A DNA stretch of 64,000 nucleotides from an uncultured bacterium (GCA_902779645.1 CACZCH010000004.1:87925-151924), one strand, 5' to 3'. Positions 34,178-43,885 are shown, counted from the first letter of the stretch. Notes: generated by a model from the sequence alone, not told the origin. Translations and numbers: made by a program.

Positions 34178-36046
34178 ATGGTTTGTTTAACATCACAAAA
34201 AAATGACGCTAAACTTGTAAGTGAAGCGTTAAAAGTTCTGGGTAAAGATAATTTAGCGTTGATTATACACGGAAGCAGTTTTCCTTCAAAAGACGGAGAG
34301 GATACAGGCTTCGGTACATTCAATTCTGAGGCAGGGCATTCAGTAATTGATTACGCATCAGGGATATTTAATGCCTTGCAGCTCGGTCCTGCCGGCAAAA
34401 CAAAAAGCTCTGATTCTTCACCTTATACAGGTACAATTTTTTCAGGTAATCCTCTGTTTATAGATCTTAAACAATTAACAGATAAAAAATGGGATTCAAT
34501 CTTGTCCAAAGAAACTTTCAATAAAGTCGTAGAAAATAACCCAAAACAGAATACAGGCAGAACTTGTTATTCTTATATTTTTAACGCACAAAACGAAGCA
34601 TTAAAAGAAGCATGGGAAAACTTTAAGAAAAAAGAACACGGCGGAATTTTCGGTTCACACCTGAAAAAAGAATTTGAAAGTTTTAAGAAAGAAAACGAAT
34701 TCTGGCTGGATAACGATTCTTTATATGAAGCACTTTCTATTGAGAATAAAAATGACTATTGGTATATTTGGAAAAACGAAACAGATAAAAGATTATTAAA
34801 TCCAAAAACTGATGACGAAAAGAAAGCTTTCGCAAAAAGAATTGATGAAATAAAGAAAAAATACGCAGATGAAATAGATTTTTATAAATTCTGCCAATTT
34901 GTATTAGAAAAACAAAACGAAGAAACTAAAAAATACGCACTTTCTAAAGGTATAAAAATGATTGCGGACAGACAAGTCGCTTTCTCTGATAGAGATGCTT
35001 GGGCTTATCAATCATTATTCTTGGAAGGCTGGCTTTTAGGCTGTCCTCCTGATTATTTCTCAAAAGACGGTCAGGCTTGGGGCTTCCCTGTAATGGACCC
35101 TGACAAAATGTATAATGAAGACGGTTCTTTGGGTGAAGGCGGAATCTTGATGAAAAATCTTTTCAAAAAGATGTTCAAAGAAAACCCCGGCGGTGTAAGA
35201 ATTGACCACATCGTAGGGTTGATTGACCCTTGGGTATACAAGGCTGGTAAAAAACCTATGTGTGAAGACGGGGCAGGAAGATTGTATTCTTCACCTGAAC
35301 ACCCTGAACTCAAAAAGTATGCTATTGCAACTGAGGCTGATTTAGATTGGACTCTTGAAGCTGATAAGGAAAAGAGAGTTAAATCTTTATCCGATGAACA
35401 AATTGCTTTGTATGGCAGATTAATAGAAAAAATTGTAATAGGTGCCGCTAAAGAATGCGGTTTGGACAAAAACGCAATTGTTTGTGAAGACTTGGGTACA
35501 CTTACAAACCCTGTTGACGCTGTTATGAAAAAATACGGTTTACAAGGAATGAGACTTACTCAATTCGTTATCCCTGAAAAGCCTGAACATCCATACAGAT
35601 GCAAAAATATTACGGAAAATGTTTGGAATATGGTCGGTACACACGATAATAAACCTATTGAAAAATGGGCGGAATCTATGATTAATACTCACGAAGGCTA
35701 TCTTCATGCAAAGAATTTGGTAGAAGATTTGTTTGCAGAAGCTGAAAACAAAGATGACATTATCGTTAAAATGACAACAGATAAGAATTATTTGAAGTTT
35801 ATTAAATTGGTAGAGATTTTTGCTTCTAAAGCAAGAAATGTTCAAATATTCTTTACTGACTTCTTCCAAATTAATGAAACCTACAATACTCCGGGAACAT
35901 CAGGAGACCAAAACTGGTCCTTGAGATTGCCGAATAATTATAAAGATTTAAACGCAATCGATTTGCAAGCAATTTTGAAGCAGGCAATAATTTCACGCGG
36001 AAAAGATTTTGCAGACAAGCACTCAAAGCTGATTGCAAAATTATAA
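34178..36046 (+). CDS. malQ: 4-alpha-glucanotransferase (GH77)
   Basis: This is a 622-residue GH77 amylomaltase-type enzyme. The opening LIIHGSSFPSKDGEDTGFGT and LQLGPAGKTKSSDSSPYTG correspond to the MalQ start. The acceptor region is CPPDYFSKDGQAWGFPVMDP. Catalytic residues are placed as nucleophile D343 (VRIDHIVG), acid/base E437 (CEDLGT) and stabiliser D490 (GTHDN). It transfers alpha-1,4-glucan segments in glycogen/maltodextrin metabolism. AAAAGGAG lies seven bases upstream and a strong terminator follows, so it may be monocistronic. Confidence 0.9.
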   Translation: MVCLTSQKNDAKLVSEALKVLGKDNLALIIHGSSFPSKDGEDTGFGTFNSEAGHSVIDYASGIFNALQLGPAGKTKSSDSSPYTGTIFSGNPLFIDLKQLTDKKWDSILSKETFNKVVENNPKQNTGRTCYSYIFNAQNEALKEAWENFKKKEHGGIFGSHLKKEFESFKKENEFWLDNDSLYEALSIENKNDYWYIWKNETDKRLLNPKTDDEKKAFAKRIDEIKKKYADEIDFYKFCQFVLEKQNEETKKYALSKGIKMIADRQVAFSDRDAWAYQSLFLEGWLLGCPPDYFSKDGQAWGFPVMDPDKMYNEDGSLGEGGILMKNLFKKMFKENPGGVRIDHIVGLIDPWVYKAGKKPMCEDGAGRLYSSPEHPELKKYAIATEADLDWTLEADKEKRVKSLSDEQIALYGRLIEKIVIGAAKECGLDKNAIVCEDLGTLTNPVDAVMKKYGLQGMRLTQFVIPEKPEHPYRCKNITENVWNMVGTHDNKPIEKWAESMINTHEGYLHAKNLVEDLFAEAENKDDIIVKMTTDKNYLKFIKLVEIFASKARNVQIFFTDFFQINETYNTPGTSGDQNWSLRLPNNYKDLNAIDLQAILKQAIISRGKDFADKHSKLIAKL

Positions 36047-36064
36047 GAATAGTAAAAACATAAT

Positions 36065-36100
36065 AAAAAAAACAGACGAACAGTAATTCGTCTGTTTTTT
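36065..36100 (+). terminator. terminator after malQ
   Basis: The 12-bp stem AAAACAGACGAA/TTCGTCTGTTTT with a six-base loop is followed by a T-run. Confidence 0.9.
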
Positions 36101-36181
36101 TATAAAAGTGTAATATTCAAAACCTAATGTAAATTTTTGTAAATCTTTTTTCAAAGGTATAAAAATATACATTTACCCCTG

Positions 36182-36210
36182 TTGACACTGATTTTTGTTT
36201 GACATACGAT
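36182..36210 (+). promoter_or_regulatory. promoter of the S10 ribosomal protein operon
   Basis: TTGACA and TACGAT are separated by 17 bases, leaving a leader of about 108 bases before rpsJ. The leader may carry regulation, but no known motif is recognised. Confidence 0.7.
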
Positions 36211-36324
36211 TAGAATGCTATAAGTCGAAAGTAATAGCATAATCTTGCGCGGTTGGAAGGTAAAACCCTTTTAGCTTACGAGTTACAGGATTATAAAGTT
36301 AATACAAAAATAAAGGAAAAAACA

Positions 36325-36645
36325 ATGGCAACAGATTCAAAAAGACAAAGAATTAGAGTTTGTTTAAGATCTTACGAACACAAATTAGTTGATGTATCAG
36401 CTGAAAAAATCGTAGAAACTGCAAAAAGAACAGACGCTAAAGTTGCCGGTCCTATTCCTTTACCAACAAAAAGACGTATCTATTGTGTATTACGTTCACC
36501 ACACGTTGATAAGAAATCACGTGAACACTTTGAGATTAGAACTCATAAACGTATTATCGATATTTACGAACCTACTCAACAAACAACTGAAGAATTGAGT
36601 AGATTGGACTTACCTGCTGGTGTAGATATTGAAGTTAAATTATAG
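36325..36645 (+). CDS. rpsJ: 30S ribosomal protein S10
   Basis: 106 residues, with conserved [15 protein letters not shown] and [20 protein letters not shown]. The ATG at 36325 gives the family start; the open frame upstream is leader. It is first in the S10 operon. S10 also acts in antitermination as NusE. Confidence 0.97.
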   Translation: MATDSKRQRIRVCLRSYEHKLVDVSAEKIVETAKRTDAKVAGPIPLPTKRRIYCVLRSPHVDKKSREHFEIRTHKRIIDIYEPTQQTTEELSRLDLPAGVDIEVKL

Positions 36646-36978
36646 GCGTTAGCCGGTGCGAGTCCGGTGTTGCGTTTGCAAAGGCAAATGCAAGCAGGGA
36701 CGAAGCACTACGAAGCCGCCGTTGTGACGAAGCGTAAGCGAAGGAACGAAGCAATCTGTGATTGCACAGGCGGAAAACAACAATAACACACTAGTTCCGA
36801 ATTTGAAAATTTCATAATAGCATTATGCATATAATGTGAACTACGGCACCCGAAGCGGTGTATGGTAAAGTCCCTAAGGGATGGTAAAGAGACTAGAACG
36901 GTAGCGCTCGCAAGATGAAAGGCATAATTGTACGACGGAATATTTTCTGTGCGTATTTATGTCGGAAAGGAAAAACAC
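36646..36978 (+). other. hairpin-rich 333-nt spacer, candidate structured RNA
   Basis: No gene. It is more GC-rich than its surroundings and packed with inverted repeats. These include CCGG-TGCGAGT-CCGG near 36655, a 10-bp stem TTGCGTTTGC/GCAAATGCAA near 36671-36694, CCGCCGTTGTG pairing with CACAGGCGG about 50 bases later, GCAATC-TGT-GATTGC nested inside, CACC/GGTG near 36850, and TCCCTAAGGGA near 36875. It ends near the rplC ribosome-binding site. It could be a cis-regulatory RNA, an intron-like relic or a mobile repeat. Confidence 0.55.
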
Positions 36979-37614
36979 ATGACATTAGGTGTAATAGGTA
37001 AAAAAGTTGGAATGACTCAAATCTTTGATTCAGAAGGTTTGGCAGTTCCTGTTACAGTTATCCAAGTTGGTAAAACTGTTGTAACTCAAGTAAAAACAGT
37101 TGAAACTGACGGATACAATGCAATCCAAGTTGGTACAATTGAAGCTAAAGAAAAACACTTAACAAAAGCAGAATTAGGCCACTTCAAGAAAAACGGTTTG
37201 GATAACTTCAGACATCTTCAAGAATTCAGAGTAGAAAATCCTGCTGACTACAAAGTTGGTCAAGAAATTGATTTATCTGTATTAAATGATGTTCAAAAAG
37301 TTGATGTAACAGGTATTTCTATTGGTAAAGGTTTCCAAGGTACAGTAAAAAGATGGAACTTTGGAAGAGGGCCAATGGCACACGGTTCTAAGAACCACAG
37401 AGAACCGGGTTCAATCGGTGCAGGTACAACTCCATCACGTGTTATCAAGGGCAAAAGAATGGCTGGTAACATGGGTAATGAAAGAGTTACAATAACAAAA
37501 CTTAAACTTGTTAAAGTCGATTCAGAAAATGGTTTAGTTTTGATTAAGGGTTCAGTGCCCGGTTGCGAAGGCAGATTGGTAACAATCGTTCCTACAAGAA
37601 CTAAGTGGAATTAA
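36979..37614 (+). CDS. rplC: 50S ribosomal protein L3
   Basis: 211 residues, with the L3 signatures GVIGKKVGMTQIFD and GRGPMAHGSKNHREPGSIG. The ATG after GGAAAGG is the family start; the open frame further upstream runs through the structured spacer. L3 helps form the peptidyl-transferase region. Confidence 0.97.
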   Translation: MTLGVIGKKVGMTQIFDSEGLAVPVTVIQVGKTVVTQVKTVETDGYNAIQVGTIEAKEKHLTKAELGHFKKNGLDNFRHLQEFRVENPADYKVGQEIDLSVLNDVQKVDVTGISIGKGFQGTVKRWNFGRGPMAHGSKNHREPGSIGAGTTPSRVIKGKRMAGNMGNERVTITKLKLVKVDSENGLVLIKGSVPGCEGRLVTIVPTRTKWN

Positions 37615-37742
37615 CAAAAAGGCATCAAGGCATTAGGACATTAAGGTACTAAGAATTGATGCACATTGAAAAGATAACCCGCTTCTGCCATATAAAACTC
37701 AAAAAGAGTAAGGGGTAGACGGAAAGCAAAAGGAAAAAGAAA

Positions 37743-38369
37743 ATGTCAAAACAATTATTAAATACAAATGGTGAAGCATTAGGCGAAATCACATTAGCAA
37801 AAGAAGTGTTCGGTGTTGAGCCTAACTTACACGTAATGCATTTAGCATTAAGAAGACAATTAAACAATGCAAGACAAGGTTCAGCTTGTGCAAAAACAAG
37901 AGCTGAAGTATCAGGCGGCGGTAAAAAACCTTGGAAACAAAAAGGTACAGGTCGTGCTAGAGCAGGTTCGCTTCGTTCTCCGTTATTTGCAGGCGGTGGT
38001 GTTATATTTGGACCAAAACCACACAGTTATGCAATTAACATGCCTCAAAAAGCAAGAAAATTAGCTCTTAAATCAGCACTTAGCGCAAGAGAAGAACAAC
38101 TTGTTATAGTTAAAGATTTTTCAGCAATTGATGCACCAAAAACTAAATTAATGGCAGGTATCGTTAAATCACTTAACTTGTCAGGTAAAATTTTAGTTAT
38201 CGCTGATACAACTGCTGAAGAAAACAAAAACTTAAGTTTGGCAGCAGGTAATATTCCTTCAATCAAATTATTATTACCTTCAAACTTAAACGTAAAAGAC
38301 TTACTTGAAGCTGATTTTGTTGTAATGACAGAAAAGGCTGTAAATGATATAACAGCGAGGTTACAATAA
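37743..38369 (+). CDS. rplD: 50S ribosomal protein L4
   Basis: 208 residues, with KPWKQKGTGRARAGSLRSPL as the L4 signature loop. The spacer from rplC (128 bases) holds a GCATCAA...TTGATGC stem with imperfect AAGGCATTAGG repeats. Its stop overlaps the rplW start by one base. L4 can autoregulate the S10 operon in some bacteria; no such leader element is recognised here. Confidence 0.97.
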   Translation: MSKQLLNTNGEALGEITLAKEVFGVEPNLHVMHLALRRQLNNARQGSACAKTRAEVSGGGKKPWKQKGTGRARAGSLRSPLFAGGGVIFGPKPHSYAINMPQKARKLALKSALSAREEQLVIVKDFSAIDAPKTKLMAGIVKSLNLSGKILVIADTTAEENKNLSLAAGNIPSIKLLLPSNLNVKDLLEADFVVMTEKAVNDITARLQ

Positions 38370-38671
38370 TGGCAAGAACTAACAAAGAAAAATTATATGA
38401 TGTAATCAAAAAGCCTATCATTACAGAAAAATCAATGATGGCAACAGCTCAGGGTAAATATACTTTCGAAGTACAAAAAGATGCAACAAAAGTTGAGATT
38501 GCTCAAGCAGTTGAACTTGCATTCCCTGGCAGAAAAGTTAAGAAGGTACAAACAATTTATATGCCTTCACACGAAAAAAGAATGGGTTTAAAATACGGCA
38601 GAACAGATTCTTCTAAGAAAGCAATCGTTACTGTTGAAGGCGATCCAATCGAAGAATTAACAGCAATTTAG
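38369..38671 (+). CDS. rplW: 50S ribosomal protein L23
   Basis: 100 residues, with IKKPIITEKSMMATAQGKYTF at the start, typical for L23. It sits at the tunnel exit near L29. The start codon overlaps the rplD stop. A long inverted repeat follows. Confidence 0.96.
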   Translation: MARTNKEKLYDVIKKPIITEKSMMATAQGKYTFEVQKDATKVEIAQAVELAFPGRKVKKVQTIYMPSHEKRMGLKYGRTDSSKKAIVTVEGDPIEELTAI

Positions 38672-38687
38672 TTGTTAATATAAAAAG

Positions 38688-38764
38688 ATTCGTGATTTGT
38701 GAACCGTGAATTGTGAATCGAAATTTAAAATAACGGTTCACGAGTCACAATTCACGACTCACGT
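38688..38764. repeat. CGTGA long inverted repeat, copy 1 (rplW-rplB)
   Basis: The left arm is built of CGTGAATTGTGAATC-type units, and the right arm (GGTTCACGAGTCACAATTC and on) is its imperfect complement. It lies between the rplW stop and rplB ribosome-binding site. Confidence 0.85.
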
Positions 38765-38806
38765 ATATATAAAAGCCAAAAAAAGATAATAATAGGAGAA
38801 AAGAAA

Positions 38807-39634
38807 ATGGCAATTCGTAAAATTAATCCGACATCTCCGGGACAAAGAGGTATGACAAAGAGTGATTATCAAGAAATCACTACTTCAACTCCTGAAAAAT
38901 CTTTATTGATGAATATTAAAAAGACTGCCGGCAGAAACAATACCGGTAGAATAACTTGTCGTCATAAAGGTGGCGGTGTAAAGCAAGCATACCGTATAAT
39001 TGATTTCCGCAGAGAAAAATTCGGCGTGCCGGCAACGGTAAAAACAATTGAATACGATCCAAACAGAAACGTAAGAATTTCATTAGTATTCTATGCAGAT
39101 GGTGAAAAGAGATATATCTTGACACCGGAAGGTTTGAATGTTGGTGATGTTATTGTTTCAGGGCCGGAAGCAGCTGTACAAACAGGTAATGCACTTCCTT
39201 TGGAACTTATTCCTTTAGGTACAATTGTTCACAATATTGAAATGATACCGGGAAGAGGCGCAAAACTCGTTCGTTCAGCAGGTAACTTTGCACAAGTTAT
39301 GGCTAAAGAAGGAAACTATGTAACAGTTAAATTACCTTCAGGCGAAATGAGAATGATTCGTAAAGAATGTATGGCAACAATCGGTACTCTTGGAAACTCA
39401 GAATTCAAGAACTTAAAGATTGGTAAAGCCGGCAGAAAGAGATATATGGGTGTTAGACCTACAGTTCGTGGTGTAACGATGAACCCATGTGATCACCCGC
39501 ACGGTGGTGGTGAAGGTAAAACAGGTCCCGGCGGACATCCTAAGACACCTTGGGGTAAACCGGCTCTTGGTTATAAGACAAGAAAACAAGGTAAGGCTTC
39601 TGATAAACTGATTGTTAGAAGAAGAACCAAATAG
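38807..39634 (+). CDS. rplB: 50S ribosomal protein L2
   Basis: 275 residues, with the L2 signature [14 protein letters not shown] and a [16 protein letters not shown] start region. It helps form the peptidyl-transferase centre. GGAG lies upstream. Confidence 0.98.
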   Translation: MAIRKINPTSPGQRGMTKSDYQEITTSTPEKSLLMNIKKTAGRNNTGRITCRHKGGGVKQAYRIIDFRREKFGVPATVKTIEYDPNRNVRISLVFYADGEKRYILTPEGLNVGDVIVSGPEAAVQTGNALPLELIPLGTIVHNIEMIPGRGAKLVRSAGNFAQVMAKEGNYVTVKLPSGEMRMIRKECMATIGTLGNSEFKNLKIGKAGRKRYMGVRPTVRGVTMNPCDHPHGGGEGKTGPGGHPKTPWGKPALGYKTRKQGKASDKLIVRRRTK

Positions 39635-39642
39635 TAAATATA

Positions 39643-39719
39643 AGTTCGTGATTCGTGAGCTGTGAATCGTGAACCGAAATTAATACTACGGCTCACGAGT
39701 CACGATTTACGACTCACGG
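39643..39719. repeat. CGTGA long inverted repeat, copy 2 (rplB-rpsS)
   Basis: The same element as at 38688. The left arm GTTCGTGATTCGTGAGCTG pairs over about 31 positions with CGGCTCACGAGTCACGATT and on. Confidence 0.85.
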
Positions 39720-39744
39720 TATATAAAAACAAAAGGAGAAATTA

Positions 39745-40026
39745 ATGGCACGTTCATTAAAAAAGGGCCCATACGTAGAAGAAGCTCTTCAAAAGAAAAT
39801 CAACAAGATGAATGAAAATTCAGAAAAGAAAGTTGTAAAAACTTGGTCAAGAGCATCCATGATTATTCCTGATATGTTGGGACATACAATTGCTGTTCAC
39901 AACGGCAAAACACACGTTCCTGTATACGTAACAGAACAAATGATTGGACACAGATTAGGTGAATTTGCACCTACAAGATTGTACAAAGGGCACGCTGGTT
40001 CAGATAAAACAGCAAAAAGAGGTTAG
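39745..40026 (+). CDS. rpsS: 30S ribosomal protein S19
   Basis: 93 residues, with [19 protein letters not shown] and the signature [15 protein letters not shown]. It binds 16S rRNA in the 30S head. AAAGGAG lies upstream. Confidence 0.97.
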   Translation: MARSLKKGPYVEEALQKKINKMNENSEKKVVKTWSRASMIIPDMLGHTIAVHNGKTHVPVYVTEQMIGHRLGEFAPTRLYKGHAGSDKTAKRG

Positions 40027-40071
40027 ACCTCACAACAGTTAATTTAAAGAATTAATATAAGGAAAATAAAA

Positions 40072-40413
40072 ATGGAAGCTAAATCAAGACAAACTGATAT
40101 TAAAATGACAGCAAGAAAACTTCGCAGAGTAATCAACGAAGTTAGAGGAAAAGCTGTTACTGAAGCTCTTGATATGTTGAGATTTATGCCGTACTTTGCA
40201 GCAAAAGTTGTTGAAAAGAACGTAAAAGCTGCTGCTGCTAACGCATTTGAAAAAGACGGTGTAAAAGCTGAAGCATTAAAGATTTCTGAAATCTATGCTG
40301 ATGAAAGCGCAACATACAAAAGAGGTAAGCCAAGAGCTCAAGGCAGAATATACAAAAGACTCAAAAGAACGTCACATCTTACCGTAAAAGTAAGCGATGG
40401 CGCAAAAGCGTAA
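40072..40413 (+). CDS. rplV: 50S ribosomal protein L22
   Basis: 113 residues. TARKLRRVINEVRGK at the start and KRGKPRAQGRIYKRLKRTSH as the tunnel loop identify L22. Confidence 0.97.
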   Translation: MEAKSRQTDIKMTARKLRRVINEVRGKAVTEALDMLRFMPYFAAKVVEKNVKAAAANAFEKDGVKAEALKISEIYADESATYKRGKPRAQGRIYKRLKRTSHLTVKVSDGAKA

Positions 40414-40442
40414 GTTAGTAAAAGAAAATAAAGGTAGAAAAA

Positions 40443-41177
40443 ATGGGACAAAAAACACATCCAAAAGGATTTAGAGTAGGTATAATCAGACCTTGGGACA
40501 GTACTTGGTACGCTAACTTCAAAGATTATGCCGCAAATGTAGCAGAAGATGCTAAAATCAGAAAATTTATCAAGAAGAAACTATATGCAGCAGGTGTTGC
40601 AAATATCATGATTGATAGAAAGTCTCAAAATGTTACTATTACAGTTGTAACAGCTAAACCTGGTATTGTAGTAGGCAGAGGCGGTCAAGGTATTGAAGAA
40701 CTTAAAGCAGAAGTTTCTAAATACTTAGGAAAACCGGTAGTTATCAATGTTGTTGAAGTTGCAAGAATTGATGTTGATGCTCTATTAGTTGCAGAGTCAG
40801 TTGCACAACAACTTGAAAAACGTATCGCATTCAGAAGAGCAATGAAGCAAGCAATGCAAAGAACAATGAGAGCAGGCGCTCAAGGTATTAAAATTATGGT
40901 ATCAGGTCGTTTAGGCGGTGCTGAAATTGCTCGTTCAGAATGGGCTAAAGAAGGAAGAATTCCTCTTCAAACTCTTAGAGCTGACGTTGACTACGGTTTT
41001 ACAGAAGCTGATACAATCATGGGTAAGATTGGTGTTAAAGTTTGGATTTTCAAAGGTAACTTAATGCCCGGAGAAAAAGCAGATATGAACATCAAATCAA
41101 AAAGCTCAAAAGAAAATAACTCCGCTGATCGTTTCCAAGGCAGACGCGGAAAACGTAAAGCAGTAGAAACAAAATAG
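40443..41177 (+). CDS. rpsC: 30S ribosomal protein S3
   Basis: 244 residues. [15 protein letters not shown] at the start, KH-domain GXXG as [13 protein letters not shown], and the signature [17 protein letters not shown] are present. The basic C-terminal tail is lineage-variable. Confidence 0.97.
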   Translation: MGQKTHPKGFRVGIIRPWDSTWYANFKDYAANVAEDAKIRKFIKKKLYAAGVANIMIDRKSQNVTITVVTAKPGIVVGRGGQGIEELKAEVSKYLGKPVVINVVEVARIDVDALLVAESVAQQLEKRIAFRRAMKQAMQRTMRAGAQGIKIMVSGRLGGAEIARSEWAKEGRIPLQTLRADVDYGFTEADTIMGKIGVKVWIFKGNLMPGEKADMNIKSKSSKENNSADRFQGRRGKRKAVETK

Positions 41178-41197
41178 TAAATTAGGAGAACAATATA

Positions 41198-41614
41198 ATG
41201 TTAATGCCGAAAAAAACAAAATACCGCAAACAAATGAAAGGTAGAATGAAAGGCACCGAAACAAGAGGTGTTGATTTTGAATTCGGTCGTTACGCACTTA
41301 GAGCTCTTGAACCGGGTTGGATTACAAGCCGTCAAATAGAAGCCGCAAGACGTGCAATGACAAGAGAAATCAAACGTGGCGGTAACGTTTGGATTAAAAT
41401 ATTCCCGGATAAACCGATTACTGCAAAACCTGCAGAAACTCGTATGGGTTCAGGTAAAGGTAACGTAGAATACTGGGTAGCGGTTGTAAAACCAAACAGA
41501 ATTTTATTCGAACTTGATTACTTTGATAGAGAAGTTGCAGTTCACGCGCTAGAGCTTGCAGCACAAAAATTACCTATTAAGGTTAAGGTAATCGAAAAGG
41601 AAGCACAGAACTAA
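41198..41614 (+). CDS. rplP: 50S ribosomal protein L16
   Basis: 138 residues. [19 protein letters not shown] is the family start; an internal ATG two codons on is less well spaced from the AGGAG site. It binds near the A site. Confidence 0.97.
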   Translation: MLMPKKTKYRKQMKGRMKGTETRGVDFEFGRYALRALEPGWITSRQIEAARRAMTREIKRGGNVWIKIFPDKPITAKPAETRMGSGKGNVEYWVAVVKPNRILFELDYFDREVAVHALELAAQKLPIKVKVIEKEAQN

Positions 41615-41631
41615 ATTAAGGAAATAAAACA

Positions 41632-41829
41632 ATGAAATTAAGTGAAATGCGTGAAAAAACAGTTGAAGAACTTAAGCAATTCGTTTTAGATTCAAAGAAA
41701 GCTTTGTTAGATGCAAGAATTAAATTATCTATGCACAAATTAGAAAACACAGCAGAGATTTCTAAGACTAAAAGAGCAATTGCTCAAGCAAAAACTGTAA
41801 TTAAAGAAAAGGAGGCAGCTAATGCCTAA
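41632..41829 (+). CDS. rpmC: 50S ribosomal protein L29
   Basis: 65 residues, a two-helix protein (MREKTVEELKQFVLDSKKAL, KTKRAIAQAKTVIKEKE). Its last eight bases overlap the rpsQ start, with AAGGAGG inside its own end serving rpsQ. Confidence 0.95.
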   Translation: MKLSEMREKTVEELKQFVLDSKKALLDARIKLSMHKLENTAEISKTKRAIAQAKTVIKEKEAANA

Positions 41830-42002
41830 GAAAGAAAAACAAGGTGTAGTAATATCAGATAAGATGGATAAGACAGTTGTTGTTAAAGTTGCATCTTACG
41901 ATCCAATGCGGTGTAGGCGATATTGTTAGAATTATCGAATCTAAGCCAATTTCAGGAAGCAAAAGATGGGTTGTAGAATCTGTCGTAGAAAAAGCTAAGT
42001 AG
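41822..42002 (+). pseudogene. rpsQ: 30S ribosomal protein S17, damaged by an internal deletion
   Basis: The N terminus is normal S17 ([20 protein letters not shown], then VKVASYDP). At about 41905 the frame shifts, and the normal C terminus resumes as [20 protein letters not shown] with its stop at 42000-42002. Compared with typical S17, about 65 bases are missing, including the conserved K-Y-G-K and K-A-H-D-E region. As written the protein is 35 residues and useless. S17 is normally essential, so an assembly error is the most likely cause. Confidence 0.85.
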
Positions 42003-42116
42003 TAATTGTTAAACATCATTACCCATGGTAATGCGCTGGGGGTAAAGGGGTAAATAATAAACTCCTCCCATATGTAGGTTGGGTGAAACCCAACAAAAGA
42101 GAAAAGGAAAAGAAAA

Positions 42117-42485
42117 ATGATACAACAAGAAACAAGACTAGTTGTTGCTGATAATACAGGTGCTAAAGAATTATTAGTTATCCGTGTTATGGGTAGTTCT
42201 AATAAGAAATTTGCATCAGTAGGTGATGTTGTTGTAGCAACTGTTAAGGATGCAACTCCTAATATGACAGTTAAGAAATCTGAAGTAGTTAAAGCTGTTA
42301 TCGTTAGAACAAAACACGACATCAAACGTGCTGACGGTTCAGTTATCAGATTTGATGAAAATGCTGCAGTAATTATCGCTAAAGACGGCAACCCAAGAGG
42401 AACCCGTGTATTTGGACCTGTAGCAAGAGAACTTCGTGATAAAAACTTCATGAAGATAGTTTCACTTGCACCTGAGGTAATATAG
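42117..42485 (+). CDS. rplN: 50S ribosomal protein L14
   Basis: 122 residues. [20 protein letters not shown] and [13 protein letters not shown] are L14 hallmarks. The spacer before it (42003-42116) holds a CATTACC/GGTAATG palindrome, two GGGGTAAA motifs and a GGTTGGGT-GAA-ACCCAAC hairpin. Confidence 0.97.
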   Translation: MIQQETRLVVADNTGAKELLVIRVMGSSNKKFASVGDVVVATVKDATPNMTVKKSEVVKAVIVRTKHDIKRADGSVIRFDENAAVIIAKDGNPRGTRVFGPVARELRDKNFMKIVSLAPEVI

Positions 42486-42542
42486 TTTTTCTTATTAAGA
42501 AAAAGCTATAAGTCCCTCACAATTAAAATGGAGAAATAAAAA

Positions 42543-42878
42543 ATGGCAAATTCAAAAAAAAGCTTGCATGTAAAAACCGGTGACAGAGTTATCGTAACAG
42601 CAGGCAAAGATAAAGGAAAACAAGGTAACATCAAAAAATCTATACCTTCAGAAGGAAAAGTAGTTGTTGAAGGTTTAAACATGATTACCAAAGCTACAAA
42701 AGCTAATCCGGCATATGGCATTCAAGGCGGATTGATCAAGAAGGAAGCTCCTCTTGATTCTTCAAACGTTATGATTGTATGCCCTGCTTGTGAAAAAGCA
42801 ACAAGAGTAGCACACAAAATCGTTGACGGAAAAAAGGTTCGCGTTTGTAAAAAATGTGGTGAATCACTCGACGTATAA
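42543..42878 (+). CDS. rplX: 50S ribosomal protein L24
   Basis: 111 residues. A KOW motif is present (KTGDRVIVTAGKDKGKQGNI). The C-terminal part holds two C-x2-C pairs (CPACEKATRV, CKKCGESLD), a zinc-ribbon form of L24. Confidence 0.95.
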   Translation: MANSKKSLHVKTGDRVIVTAGKDKGKQGNIKKSIPSEGKVVVEGLNMITKATKANPAYGIQGGLIKKEAPLDSSNVMIVCPACEKATRVAHKIVDGKKVRVCKKCGESLDV

Positions 42879-42975
42879 TCACTAAATACGCGATCAGGGG
42901 GGGCAAGTGGATACTATAAGCCCATTATATTTACCCCCGCCTGTATCTATCGTATCAATTATAAGGAATAGAAAA

Positions 42976-43533
42976 ATGACAAAAACAAAAAGCTTAAGAG
43001 AAAAATACAACTCAGAAGTTAAAGCTGCACTTAAAGAAAAATTCGGTTACAAAAACGATATGATGGTACCGAAACTTCACAAAATCGTTTTGAACATGGG
43101 TGTTGGTGAAGCTTCTCACAACTCAAAAATCGCTGATGCAATCCAAGCTCAATTAACAAAGATTGCAGGACAACACGCAGTAGTTACCAAGGCTAAAAAA
43201 TCTATCGCTTCTTACAAATTAAGAGAAGGTATGCCGGTCGGTGCTATGGTTACATTACGTGGTGAAAGAATGTATGATTTCTTACAAAAGTTAATCTGCG
43301 TAGTTCTTCCTCGTATTCGTGACTTCCGCGGTGTTTCTGCAAAGAGCTTCGACGGCAGAGGTAACTATACTCTTGGTTTAAAAGAACAATCATTGTTCCC
43401 TGAAATCACTTATGAAGAAGTTGATTTGGTAAAAGGTATGAACGTATCTGTTATCACAACTGCTAATACAGATGATGAAGCAAGAGAATTATTAAGATTA
43501 CTTGGTATGCCTTTCAAGGGAATGAACAAGTAG
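42976..43533 (+). CDS. rplE: 50S ribosomal protein L5
   Basis: 185 residues. [14 protein letters not shown] and [19 protein letters not shown] identify it. The ATG after ATAAGGAATAG is chosen; the open frame upstream is spacer. It contacts 5S rRNA. Confidence 0.97.
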   Translation: MTKTKSLREKYNSEVKAALKEKFGYKNDMMVPKLHKIVLNMGVGEASHNSKIADAIQAQLTKIAGQHAVVTKAKKSIASYKLREGMPVGAMVTLRGERMYDFLQKLICVVLPRIRDFRGVSAKSFDGRGNYTLGLKEQSLFPEITYEEVDLVKGMNVSVITTANTDDEARELLRLLGMPFKGMNK

Positions 43534-43542
43534 TTCTTTAAA

Positions 43543-43618
43543 GTTCGTGAATCGTGAGTCGAGATTCGTGAATTGATATTTAAAAGACGACTCACGAGTC
43601 ACAATTCACGGCTCACGT
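43543..43618. repeat. CGTGA long inverted repeat, copy 3 (rplE-rpsN)
   Basis: The left arm is GTTCGTGAATCGTGAGTCG and the right arm CGACTCACGAGTCACAATT and on. It is the same element as in the two rplB-flanking gaps. Confidence 0.85.
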
Positions 43619-43668
43619 TAGGTAAAAATAATGTGTTAATAAAACACCAGAATAAAGGAGATAAATTC

Positions 43669-43875
43669 ATGGCTAAGAAAGCGATGATAAATAAAGAAGA
43701 AACAAGAAGATTATTGGCAGCAAAGGGCAAATACCCGTCAGTTAGATTGCATAACAGATGTTCTATTTGCGGTCGTCCTCACGGTTTCCACAGAGATTTC
43801 GGTCTTTGCAGAATCTGCTTGAGAAAGATGGCTCACCAAGGATTACTTCCTGGCGTAACTAAAGCAAGCTGGTAG
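43669..43875 (+). CDS. rpsN: 30S ribosomal protein S14, zinc-binding form
   Basis: 68 residues. The C-x2-C ... C-x2-C zinc site is present ([20 protein letters not shown]), ending [11 protein letters not shown]. The ATG at 43669 after AAAGGAG is the family-like start. The operon ends here; rpsH, rplF and the rest of the spc genes do not follow. Confidence 0.96.
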   Translation: MAKKAMINKEETRRLLAAKGKYPSVRLHNRCSICGRPHGFHRDFGLCRICLRKMAHQGLLPGVTKASW

Positions 43876-43885
43876 GGGTAAATAT

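Noticed and set aside
36211..36324. L4-type autoregulatory leader before rpsJ
   Set aside because: The 108-base leader shows no recognisable L4-binding hairpin or attenuator, so no regulatory call is made.
36646..36978. Group I or group II intron between rpsJ and rplC
   Set aside because: GAGACTAGAACGG recalls a group I core segment and GGTGCGAG recalls a group II 5' end. No matching P7 partner, domain V hairpin, reverse transcriptase or endonuclease is present, so the spacer is only called structured.
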